Translations under genes and position numbers: made by a program
Notes under the pieces: model-generated
Seen by the model: only the letters and a program-made list of their open reading frames with translations
Database searches by the model: none
What the model was told of the DNA's origin: nothing
NCBI GenBank assembly: GCA_964639225.1
Contig: CAZXCK010000102.1
Location: forward strand, 1-16,317
DNA: 16,317 nucleotides
Source: CAZXCK01 sp964639225
GTDB taxonomy: Bacteria; Chloroflexota; Anaerolineae; Aggregatilineales; Phototrophicaceae
Direction: 5' to 3'
Shown here: piece after piece, positions 6,680 through 13,120 of the stretch
How the letters are laid out: the number at the start of each line of letters is the position of its first letter
Numbering within the stretch: the first letter of the stretch is position 1

Positions 6680-7861
6680 ATGAAAGAAAAGATCGCACTG
6701 GGGTTTGGCAATAATATTGATTATGAGATCACATGGAACTCCAGCGTTTTCGAGGCGCTTATCGTCCGCTATGGCATCCGTGATGATGAACTGGACATCA
6801 ACACCGTTATTCGTTCGGAGCGCGATCTGGTCGTCTCGATCCTGAGCTTTTTGAAGCTGGGTATCGGCGGCGAGCGATTTGTCGCCACGTCGGCCATCAT
6901 TGAGGAACTTGCGCGGCATTTCGACAACAAAATGACACTGGGTGGGACCAGTGTGCGCGCCGCACTGGCCATGCGTACGCTGGGCTATACATCCGCGCTG
7001 CATCTGGTCACCACCAACGATCAGGTGCGCGCCCTCCTGCCGCCAGACTGTCCGTATGTGTGTAGTAATCCACAAGACCAGTCGTATCCCCATCTGATTG
7101 TGCAATTCAGCAAAGGTACCCGCGTCAAAGCTGGCGACATCGACATTCACACGAACCGGCCCAACCGGTTGATCTACCACAGCGATGACGCCAATATCGC
7201 CATGAATCTCGACGAGGGTTTCGCTGATCTGGTCACAGAGGCCAGGGTGATGCTGATTTCTGGCTTTAATGCCATGCAGGACGAGTCGCTTCTGGCCGAC
7301 AGGATGCAGACCGTTCTGAGAATCATAGAGAATCTGCCGGACGGCGCGCAGCTGTTTTACGAAGATGCGGGCTTCTACGAGTCGCGATTCTGCCACCTGA
7401 TCTACGATATTCTGGCGAAGCACATCAGCATTTTCAGCCTCAACGAGGACGAGCTTCAGGATTATCTCAAGCGAGAGATCGACCTGCTCGACATCTCTCA
7501 GATCGAAGACGCCCTGCAAGCACTCCAGCGCCTGATTCCCGTGCCGGTTATTGTGGTGCATACGCGGCACTGGGCATTGGCTTACGGCGAACAGGCGAGC
7601 CGTTTCGCAGACGCGCTGAAGGCGGGCGTAACGATGGCCACGACACGCTTCTGCTATGGGGATGACTTCACCGCAGAAAACTACAGACAGGTAGAGGCGC
7701 TGCCGCCAGGCGAGGACAACGCGGCGTTTGTCGATGCTGTGAACGCGCAGGCGAGTGACAGTATATGCTGTGTGCCTGTCGCGCATGTCGACCAGTCCAA
7801 CGCAACGACAGTTGGCCTGGGCGATGCGTTCGTCGGCGGATTTCTGACGGCCCTGCTCTGA
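6680..7861 (+). CDS. Sugar kinase of the ADP-dependent glucokinase/phosphofructokinase family (probable)
   Basis: This 393-residue ribokinase-fold protein shows GFGNNIDYE at 8-16 (N-terminal substrate-side Asp14), GGTSVRAALAMRTLGY at 88-103, NEDE at 255-258 (the NxxE metal-binding motif), and TVGLGDAFVGGF near the end, with Asp382 of the GxGD motif as catalytic base. This motif order fits the ADP-dependent glucokinase/phosphofructokinase family rather than PfkB or FGGY kinases. Use of ADP as donor is inferred from family only. A longer frame reaches back to a TTG at 6599, but that start lies in the terminator stem, so ATG 6680 is chosen. It has no recognisable Shine-Dalgarno site. Beside the aldolase, it probably makes the phosphorylated ketose that the aldolase splits. 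An ATP-using relative cannot be excluded. Confidence 0.72.
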   Translation: MKEKIALGFGNNIDYEITWNSSVFEALIVRYGIRDDELDINTVIRSERDLVVSILSFLKLGIGGERFVATSAIIEELARHFDNKMTLGGTSVRAALAMRTLGYTSALHLVTTNDQVRALLPPDCPYVCSNPQDQSYPHLIVQFSKGTRVKAGDIDIHTNRPNRLIYHSDDANIAMNLDEGFADLVTEARVMLISGFNAMQDESLLADRMQTVLRIIENLPDGAQLFYEDAGFYESRFCHLIYDILAKHISIFSLNEDELQDYLKREIDLLDISQIEDALQALQRLIPVPVIVVHTRHWALAYGEQASRFADALKAGVTMATTRFCYGDDFTAENYRQVEALPPGEDNAAFVDAVNAQASDSICCVPVAHVDQSNATTVGLGDAFVGGFLTALL

Positions 7862-7871
7862 AAGCCGGGTG

Positions 7872-7924
7872 GGCCACCTGGTTGCTGTTTAGATTCCGGC
7901 AAACTGTTCAGCACCCAGGTGGCC
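7872..7924 (+). terminator. Large hairpin after the kinase gene, no U-tract
   Basis: GGCCACCTGG (7872-7881) pairs with CCAGGTGGCC (7915-7924). After one mismatch, TGCTG (7883-7887) pairs with CAGCA (7909-7913), leaving a 21-base loop. It starts 10 bases after the kinase stop. No U-tract follows, so it may end or stabilise the transcript rather than act as a textbook intrinsic terminator. Confidence 0.45.
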
Positions 7925-8401
7925 GTCACAGGTGTGTACCATCATTTGATCGCGGCGACGATTCCGCGTTTCAAGACGCCCAAATTGACGTATAATGATT
8001 ATAATTCAGCTTACGCGCCGGTGGTTGACGCGATAACGCTTTACTTGTCTAGACTCTCTATGACGAGTCACGACGTGGAACAGACCGATGTCGGCGCTGA
8101 CTACAGACGACCAGGACAGCTACGCATTTACTGGCAATAGAAACGATTGCCGATGCTTTCAGGTCGCTTGCGGCCATTTCCTCTTTGGTTCCAGAGACAA
8201 TCTCAATTCAACACATGCCATCACGGATACCTGGCAGAATTTGCTGGGCAAACCGAACATCCAGACCGGGCAATCCACCGTGTGGTCTGCGGGTCGGTTG
8301 CTACTTCAACGATCAGCGGCAGTTGTGATGACTGGCAGCAAACGCATGTCTGCCGAGACATGTTATCGCGTTATCCGCACACAACAAGGAAATAAGGAAT
8401 C
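7925..8401. other. 477-base gap without a convincing gene
   Basis: Several frames are open here but none has family features or the codon pattern of the neighbours. A promoter candidate on the plus strand is TTGACG at 8025-8030, 17 bases, then TCTAGA at 8048-8053. A second AT-rich spot with two overlapping TATAAT-like boxes lies at 7991-8005. Hairpins occur at 8133-8151 (GGCAAT/ATTGCC) and at 8345-8362 (CATGTCT-gccg-AGACATG). AAGGAA just before 8402 is the ribosome site of the next gene. The region is most likely the promoter and 5' leader of the secreted protein gene. Confidence 0.5.
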
Positions 8402-10741
8402 ATGAATCGAATACGCACAGCCTGCCTTATCCTGCTTGGCGTCGTGCTGGTGCTGATGCCTACCGACACCGCAGGTGCGCATTCGCTGATGGCTGAACCG
8501 GCCCTGCCAGACAGCCCGTGGTGGCTTGTCATCCACGATCAGTGTGACGACACCCTGCATTGGATCAGCCCACTTGGGGAACAAACCTCGATTCCGCGCC
8601 CCCGCCTGCCCGATGAAGCCGATGCGCCCGCGTGCAGCTCCAGGGCGCTGCACATCTCTCAGAATGGGCGTTACCTGGTTCAGATCGCGCCGCTCGTCAA
8701 CGGGCGAGTGGGGATCGGCTTTTATGACTTGCAGACTGGCACCTGGCTGGACGTTCACCAGACTCAACCCGATGAGTTTGCCATGCTCGGTGGACGCTAT
8801 TCATCTGATAACAGCCAGCGTATCGCCATTGGTTTCGCTAACGATATGGATGCTTCCAGCGGCTGGCGCGTGATCCTGTTCGACATGACAACAGGTCTGG
8901 TGCTGGATACGATACGCAGCGACGGCCCGGAGATCGCCGCTTTTGTCGGTGGTGAGTTCCTGGCTGATGCGCGGACCGTTCCCTATGTCACACTGCTGAC
9001 ACCCGCCGATGGCCCTGATGGCACGCAGGTTCACATTCGCCTGGACAGCATGCCCGGTGACGTCGCGCCACTGGGCGCGATTGTCTGGTATCTCGACGGC
9101 GCGCCGGGTGTAGGTCAGGCGCTGATCAGCGGGCCTTATACCGCCGTAGACATGGACATCATGCCGAATGGCCAGGCGATCTTCGCGTATCAGGACCCTG
9201 ACTATCCAGTGTTTGAACCACCCGCTGATGGCGATCCGCTGCTGGTTACGGCGACCAACGCCGTTGGGCTGCTGCTGCCCGCGACCGTTGGCCAGTCACC
9301 GCCACCACAGTTGTACTTTGCCGATGGTGCCAGCCTGGTCTATGGCGGTCAGTGGGGGGCGGATGGTCGCATCGTCCTGTTCCGTCGCATGGTGGATGAT
9401 GGCTACACCACCTACTGGGTCAGATATGGCACCGCCACACTGCTGTCGCTGGACCAGCAGGTCGTCCAGGCCATCGGTGTGCCGGATGGGTTTGTCTACG
9501 CGACGGATGAGAATATCTACTACCTGTCGGAGTCCGTCGGCTCACCAATTGGCCCCATCTTCGGCGATTCGATGTTGAGCACCGGCGCGGCTTTCGTCTG
9601 GGCGTCGACGTTTGGCAGTCCACCGCTAACGCTGGACACGCCGCAGGGCGCTGAAGCGCCAGCCCCGACGTCCTCCCCGCCGGTCTTTGTGACCGCCACA
9701 CCGGATACGGGCGTGTGCCGGCTGGCAAGCGCGGATGGCAACAATATCAATGTGCGTTCCGGGCCGGGCACCATTTACCCGGTCATCGGTCAGATGCTCG
9801 GCAGCACGGAAGCGCCCATCATCGGCTATAACGGCCAATGGTACGCCGTGAACTTCCTCGGCCAGCAGGGTTGGATGGCGGGTTGGGTGACGACTCTGCG
9901 CGGGAACTGCGCCAGCCTGGCGTTTGTCCCGGCGCCTCCGCCGCCAGCGGCCACAGAAGCGCCGCCAGCGCCCGCAACCGACATGCCGCCCGCGACTGAT
10001 GCGCCACCGGCAACACCGGCCCCCGGCATGCCGGACCTGTTTGTGAGCGAGTTCTCGGTGACGCCAGAGACGCCGGTGCAGGGGCATACGGTTGAGGTGC
10101 GTGTCGGCGTCTACAACCAGGGAACCGCAGCCGCCGCCGGCGCATTCCGCGTGGAGTGGTATCCGGGAGAAGGCTATCCATCACCTGCCTGCACCTGGGA
10201 CGTGGATGGTATGGCGGCGAGTGGTGGTCGCATTCTGACCTGCGACTATGCCGGTTATCCCAGTTCCTATGGCTCAATCAACACGATGGTGGTGGTCGAT
10301 CCGCTCGATATCATCACCGAGAGCAACGAGGGCAACAATACTTATCTGCAGGCGATCAGCGTGATGCCTGCGGTGGCGCCGCCGCCCAGCCTGCCGGACC
10401 TGTTCGTCAGCGAGTTTTCGCTTACGCCAGCGACGCCGGTGCGGGGTCAGCCGGTCGAAGTACGTATTGGCGTATACAATCAGGGCGCGGCAGCGGCATC
10501 CGGTTCGTTCTGGGTCGAGTGGTATCCGGGCGAGAATTACGCAAGCCCCGCCTGTAACTGGAGTGTGGACGGTCTGGCAGCCGGAGGGGGGCGTATCCTG
10601 ACGTGTACTTACCACACCGGGTACCCCAGCACCTACGCTTCGATCAACACCAAAGTGGTTGTCGATATCACCAGCGTTATCGACGAGACCGACGAGGCCA
10701 ACAACACCTATCTGCAAGCCATCACGGTCACCGCGCCGTAA
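8402..10741 (+). CDS. Secreted multidomain protein: N-terminal repeat-rich domain, SH3b, two CARDB domains
   Basis: The protein has 779 residues. Residues 1-26 form a signal peptide (basic start, hydrophobic core, TAGA end). Residues about 30-420 contain loosely repeated beta-rich motifs (SDNSQRIAIGF, NGQAIFAYQDPDY, ADGRIVLFRR) suggestive of a TolB/WD40-like propeller; this is uncertain. A Pro/Thr linker (PVFVTATP) leads to a bacterial SH3 domain at about 439-503 with NINVRSGPGTIYPVIG and GQWYAVNF, bounded by Cys439 and Cys503. A Pro/Ala-rich linker follows. Two CARDB adhesion-type domains start near 544 and 665, each with one Cys pair (PACxW and ILTC). No anchor or sorting motif is seen at the C-terminus, so it is probably released or held by SH3b binding to the envelope. 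Function is unknown; binding to cell wall or external polymer is an inference. Confidence 0.88.
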   Translation: MNRIRTACLILLGVVLVLMPTDTAGAHSLMAEPALPDSPWWLVIHDQCDDTLHWISPLGEQTSIPRPRLPDEADAPACSSRALHISQNGRYLVQIAPLVNGRVGIGFYDLQTGTWLDVHQTQPDEFAMLGGRYSSDNSQRIAIGFANDMDASSGWRVILFDMTTGLVLDTIRSDGPEIAAFVGGEFLADARTVPYVTLLTPADGPDGTQVHIRLDSMPGDVAPLGAIVWYLDGAPGVGQALISGPYTAVDMDIMPNGQAIFAYQDPDYPVFEPPADGDPLLVTATNAVGLLLPATVGQSPPPQLYFADGASLVYGGQWGADGRIVLFRRMVDDGYTTYWVRYGTATLLSLDQQVVQAIGVPDGFVYATDENIYYLSESVGSPIGPIFGDSMLSTGAAFVWASTFGSPPLTLDTPQGAEAPAPTSSPPVFVTATPDTGVCRLASADGNNINVRSGPGTIYPVIGQMLGSTEAPIIGYNGQWYAVNFLGQQGWMAGWVTTLRGNCASLAFVPAPPPPAATEAPPAPATDMPPATDAPPATPAPGMPDLFVSEFSVTPETPVQGHTVEVRVGVYNQGTAAAAGAFRVEWYPGEGYPSPACTWDVDGMAASGGRILTCDYAGYPSSYGSINTMVVVDPLDIITESNEGNNTYLQAISVMPAVAPPPSLPDLFVSEFSLTPATPVRGQPVEVRIGVYNQGAAAASGSFWVEWYPGENYASPACNWSVDGLAAGGGRILTCTYHTGYPSTYASINTKVVVDITSVIDETDEANNTYLQAITVTAP
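10031..10738 (+). repeat. Tandem duplication encoding two CARDB domains
   Basis: Two adjacent units (about 10031-10380 and 10394-10738) encode proteins alike almost residue by residue: PDLFVSEFS, TPVxG, VEVRxGVYNQG, VEWYPGE, SPACxW, GGRILTC, GYPSxY, SINTxVVVD, NNTYLQAI. The repeat period is 121 residues. The high identity argues for a recent duplication or gene conversion. The linker between the units is Pro-rich. Confidence 0.85.
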
Positions 10742-10749
10742 TGCGCTGC

Positions 10750-10787
10750 GGGGCTGCGATCACGTGGAATATCGTGATCGCAGCCCC
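10750..10787. terminator. Hairpin shared by convergent genes
   Basis: GGGGCTGCGATCACG (10750-10764) and CGTGATCGCAGCCCC (10773-10787) form a perfect 15-bp stem with an 8-base loop. It lies between the ends of the secreted protein gene and the convergent XRE-cupin gene. There is no strong U-tract on either side, but the placement suggests bidirectional termination. Confidence 0.65.
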
Positions 10788-10800
10788 GATCCAGGACGCT

Positions 10801-11391
10801 TTACCCGTCTAAATGACGTTGACCAATTAAGTGCCTGCCTTCGCTGACTTGAAATACCATAATGAGTCGAGCGGCTGCATCATTTGGGTTATGGAAGCGG
10901 TGCGGCTGTGAGGCATCGAATAACAGGCTGTCACCCTTCCCTAAGTGATAGTCCTCGTTGTTTACCACATAAACAATGCTGCCTTCCAGGCAATGAACAA
11001 ATTCCTCCCCGGAATGCACGATTGGCTTATCACCGTTGCCGGTGCCGGGTGCAACCGTGACCAGGAACGGTTCCAACTGCTGGTCGCGCAGGCCAATGCC
11101 CAGGCTTTCCATAGTGATACCATCAGCATTTGAAGTCAGCCGCCGATCATGTCGAATCATCACCGTCGCCTGCTCATTGCCGTCTTCAAAGAATGCTGTG
11201 ATGGGGGCGCTGAGGGCCTTTGCCAGCGAATGCAGCGTAGATACGGTAGGGGAGTTCTCGCCGCGTTCGATTCGACTGATTGCATTAAACGAAAGACCGC
11301 ATCGATCGGCCAGTTCTCGCAGCGACCAACCACGCTTTTCTCTGAGCGCGCGTATTCTGAGGCCGACGTTCGGTTCAAGTCGTTCGATCAT
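10801..11391 (-). CDS. XRE-family regulator with C-terminal cupin domain
   Basis: The protein is 196 residues from ATG 11391. Near the N-terminus is an HTH_XRE domain: IRALREKRGWSLRELADRCG then LSFNAISRIERGENSPTVSTL. The C-terminal half is a cupin_2 barrel with HSGEEFVHCLEGSIVYVV and GKGDSLLFDASQPHRFHN as its two cupin motifs; H, E and H residues could bind metal. This PuuR/SutR-like design senses a small molecule or metal through the cupin. ATG 11397 is also in frame, but AAAGG (11405-11401) is only 3 bases from it and 9 from ATG 11391, so the latter is preferred. It is divergent from the OsmC-like gene across a region with three GTAC-centred sites, so it probably controls both directions. 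The ligand is unknown. Confidence 0.9.
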   Translation of the reverse strand: MIERLEPNVGLRIRALREKRGWSLRELADRCGLSFNAISRIERGENSPTVSTLHSLAKALSAPITAFFEDGNEQATVMIRHDRRLTSNADGITMESLGIGLRDQQLEPFLVTVAPGTGNGDKPIVHSGEEFVHCLEGSIVYVVNNEDYHLGKGDSLLFDASQPHRFHNPNDAAARLIMVFQVSEGRHLIGQRHLDG

Positions 11392-11423
11392 CTTCATTCA
11401 CCTTTTACAGAATGCCTCAAACC

Positions 11424-11469
11424 AATTGTACCAGTATAGTAGACGAGTGTACACTAAAGTGGTACAATT
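11424..11469. promoter_or_regulatory. Divergent operator region with three GTAC-centred sites
   Basis: AATTGTACCA (11424-11433) and TGGTACAATT (11460-11469) are perfect inverted copies. Between them AGTGTACACT (11446-11455) is a perfect 10-bp palindrome. The GTAC centres lie 21 and 13 bases apart, the first being two helical turns. A TATACT box on the minus strand (11438-11433) could be the -10 of the regulator gene. The XRE-cupin protein is the obvious binder, controlling itself and the OsmC-like gene. Confidence 0.6.
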
Positions 11470-11538
11470 CACCAAAGATCAATGATGGCTATGGAAACCA
11501 TCAGGATGATCTGATGACTTCATGAAAGGATACTTCAA

Positions 11539-11976
11539 ATGGCAACAATCACAACTGCTTACAAAGGTGACATGCTGTTTTTGACAAAGATTGGCAATCA
11601 CAGCCTGCTGACAGATGTGCCTGCAGCAATGGAGGGCAAAGATCGTGCGCCCACCCCGCCGGAGCTGTTTATCGCGTCTCTGGGCACTTGCGTTGGTGCG
11701 CTCGTCGCTCAGTATTGTGGGCGTAACGGGATCAATATCGACGATATGACAGTGGATGTCGATTTCAAAAAAGCGGATCAGCCAACCCGTCTGACGGATC
11801 TGATGGTTACGATTAACATGCCTAACGCTTCCTGCCAGGATCGGGAGGCTGCGATCCGTCGAGTAGCCGAATACTGTCCAGTCCACCAGACGATTGTAAC
11901 CTTGGAAGGCATTCAGTTCGCCATCTTTGATCGTGACCATCCCATGCCAGCCCAAGCGGAAACCCAGAGTATCTGA
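11539..11976 (+). CDS. OsmC-family protein (thiol-based peroxide/persulfide stress type)
   Basis: The protein has 145 residues, a normal OsmC/Ohr length. PTPPELFIASLGTCVG at 38-53 carries the first redox cysteine, Cys51. EYCPVHQTI at 111-119 carries the second, Cys113, in the usual CPVH context. OsmC and Ohr proteins reduce organic hydroperoxides with this Cys pair; some relatives act on persulfides or have no known substrate. GAAAGGA lies 8 bases upstream of the start. The gene is divergent from an XRE-cupin regulator and is followed about 100 bases later by a NifX-like gene on the same strand, with no terminator between. The context suggests a redox or sulfur/metal stress response rather than classic osmotic induction. 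Confidence 0.9.
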   Translation: MATITTAYKGDMLFLTKIGNHSLLTDVPAAMEGKDRAPTPPELFIASLGTCVGALVAQYCGRNGINIDDMTVDVDFKKADQPTRLTDLMVTINMPNASCQDREAAIRRVAEYCPVHQTIVTLEGIQFAIFDRDHPMPAQAETQSI

Positions 11977-12078
11977 TTGGTAGGGTGTGGCTGTAACAGT
12001 CGAGTCGAGCATAGGCCAGTGCCACTGCCCGATTACCAGAGAAGATTCAGTCTCGTCGCAACAGAGTCGGAGATGTCG

Positions 12079-12489
12079 ATGAAAATAGCTGTTATCACAG
12101 ATGACGGAAAGACCATCAGCAAGCACTTTGGCCGTGCAGATCGCTATGTGGTGTTCACCATTGAGGAAGGTGTGATCATTGACCAGGAGCAGCGCGAGAA
12201 AGCTGGCCACCAGCAGTTTGCTCACGAACATCATGACGATCATATTCATGAGCGTGACCATGAGCATGGACATGGTTTTGGCGCGCATTCTGCGGCCAAG
12301 CACACCACAATGATTGAGCCAATCCGGGATTGTGAGGCCATAATTGTTCGTGGAATGGGGCGTGGTGCCTATCTTGCTATGCAAGCGGCAAACATCCGCG
12401 CTGTTGTAACCGAGCTTGCCGTTCCTGAAGAAGCCGTACGTGCCTATATTGATGGTACGCTGGTCGATCATCCTGAGCGTCTGCATTGA
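12079..12489 (+). CDS. NifX/NifB-C-terminal-like (dinitrogenase Fe-Mo cofactor) protein with His-rich insert
   Basis: The protein has 136 residues. MKIAVITDDGKTISKHFGRADRYVVF at the start (given here as the Nitro_FeMo-Co fold core in pieces: MKIAVITDDG, ISKHFGRADR) and DCEAIIVRGMGRGAYLAM near 84-101 fit the family that binds iron-sulfur or iron-molybdenum clusters. Between them, residues 44-75 hold 11 histidines (for example HEHHDDHIHERDHEHGHG), a likely metal-binding loop. No nif genes are nearby, so a role in nitrogen fixation is not indicated; such stand-alone members are often linked to metal or sulfur handling. The frame is open back to 11977, but GGAG at 12069-12072 is 6 bases from ATG 12079 and directly abuts ATG 12073, so 12079 is preferred. 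It is probably cotranscribed with the OsmC-like gene. Confidence 0.82.
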   Translation: MKIAVITDDGKTISKHFGRADRYVVFTIEEGVIIDQEQREKAGHQQFAHEHHDDHIHERDHEHGHGFGAHSAAKHTTMIEPIRDCEAIIVRGMGRGAYLAMQAANIRAVVTELAVPEEAVRAYIDGTLVDHPERLH

Positions 12490-12550
12490 GAGAAAGACGA
12501 AGCGGAAGCGACCCCATTCCCGCCTTTCACAGGTTCACATAGACCCACCG

Positions 12551-12591
12551 GCGTGGCTGTTGCAAGATTGTGCTCCGGCAGCCACGCTTTT
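12551..12591 (+). terminator. Intrinsic terminator after the NifX-like gene
   Basis: GCGTGGCTGTTG (12551-12562) pairs with CGGCAGCCACGC (12576-12587), 12 bp with two G-U pairs and a 13-base loop. TTTT follows at 12588-12591. It closes the OsmC/NifX-like unit about 60 bases after the stop. Confidence 0.75.
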
Positions 12592-12641
12592 GATTCCAGC
12601 TCGTGAGGGACAACAGGAGCACAGGACTGTGTCATCAAGTT

Positions 12642-12649
12642 GTGTGGTG
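12642..12649 (+). repeat. Target site duplication, left copy
   Basis: GTGTGGTG directly precedes the left terminal inverted repeat of the element at 12650-12869. It is repeated exactly at 12870-12877, directly after the right terminus. Confidence 0.85.
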
Positions 12650-12869
12650 GGGTGCATCCGGAAACTGGGGCAGGTTTTTAGCTTTCGCGCCGCCCGCGCG
12701 CCAGCGGTTCAAAATCGCTGGCTAGAGATAGCCAACCCATTAAAAGGATTGTGTCCCTCATGGCAGGTTACGTGAGTCTGTTTTTGTGTCTCTTTAGCAG
12801 ACACGCTTCCTGTAGCCCGGTGTTTTAACGCCGGGCGAGGCAGGTTCGCCCCCAAATCCGGATGCACCC
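12650..12869. mobile_element. MITE-like element, 220 bp, 13-bp TIRs, 8-bp target duplication
   Basis: The ends GGGTGCATCCGGA (12650-12662) and TCCGGATGCACCC (12857-12869) are perfect inverted repeats. They are flanked on both sides by the identical octamer GTGTGGTG, the mark of transposition. No transposase frame fits inside, so it must be moved in trans. Internal hairpins are GCCAGCG/CGCTGGC (12700-12722), the overlapping TGGCTA-gaga-TAGCCA (12719-12734), GTGTCT/AGACAC (12786-12804) and GCCCGGTG-TTTTAA-CGCCGGGC (12815-12836). The first and last hairpins sit inside each end and resemble each other when one end is inverted. An 8-bp duplication with GG-starting ends fits ISL3-type and some IS256/IS1-type elements, but no parent family is recognised. 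It landed between a terminator and the promoter at 12886. Confidence 0.85.
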
Positions 12870-12877
12870 GTGTGGTG
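12870..12877 (+). repeat. Target site duplication, right copy
   Basis: GTGTGGTG directly follows the right terminal inverted repeat and is identical to 12642-12649. Removing the element and one copy restores a continuous sequence leading into the promoter at 12886. Confidence 0.85.
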
Positions 12878-12885
12878 TAAACCGC

Positions 12886-12914
12886 TTGACAGAATTTTAA
12901 GAAAACGTTATGGT
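12886..12914 (+). promoter_or_regulatory. Sigma70-type promoter of the MgtC-family gene or its leader RNA
   Basis: TTGACA (12886-12891), a 17-base spacer, and TATGGT (12909-12914, 4 of 6 matches). The start point should be near 12921. The -35 begins 8 bases after the target duplication of the MITE-like element, so the element now forms the upstream context of this promoter. The same -35, spacing and similar -10 (TATGCT) occur at the rpiR promoter. Confidence 0.65.
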
Positions 12915-12942
12915 CTTAATCTAAATAAAACATATTGAACGC

Positions 12943-13095
12943 ATGATCTGGGTTGGCTGGCGCTGGGTGAGTCGCCAGTACGTCCGTCAAAATAACATCA
13001 TTGTTAGAATAGAGCGTCTCAGATACACAACATCTGACCGCCTGGCAGCACATGACCGACGATGTAGGGCACAGCCAAATCGGATTGCAGGTTAA
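12943..13095 (+). CDS. Possible 50-codon leader ORF, Trp- and Arg-rich start
   Basis: The frame starts at ATG 12943, about 22 bases after the predicted transcript start, and ends at TAA 13093-13095, 25 bases before the terminator stem. It begins MIWVGWRWVSRQYVRQNN, with three Trp in the first eight codons and many Arg. No Shine-Dalgarno site precedes it, and no homologue is recognised. If translated, ribosome position could affect the terminator. Confidence 0.18.
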   Translation: MIWVGWRWVSRQYVRQNNIIVRIERLRYTTSDRLAAHDRRCRAQPNRIAG

Positions 13096-13120
13096 GCCGC
13101 CGCTTCTCGCTTTCGTACAT

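Noticed and set aside
6650..7786. A 378-codon minus-strand frame
   Set aside because: It is antisense to the kinase with its NEDE and GLGD motifs and has no motif of its own.
8088..8405. A 105-codon plus-strand frame overlapping the secreted protein start by ATGA
   Set aside because: No ribosome site, codon use with AGA, CTA and CGA unlike the neighbours, no recognisable motif, and other frames are equally open. The overlap alone is not enough.
12703..12719. A T-arm-like hairpin (5-bp stem, loop TTCAAAA), suggesting a tRNA such as selC
   Set aside because: No acceptor stem, anticodon arm or CCA fits around it on either strand, and it lies inside the MITE-like element as one of its subterminal hairpins.
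12604..12760. Inverted pair TGAGGGACA / TGTCCCTCA that would form a pseudoknot with the 13-bp inverted repeat
   Set aside because: One arm lies outside and one inside the transposon-like element, so they have no shared history. A 9-bp match over this distance can be chance.
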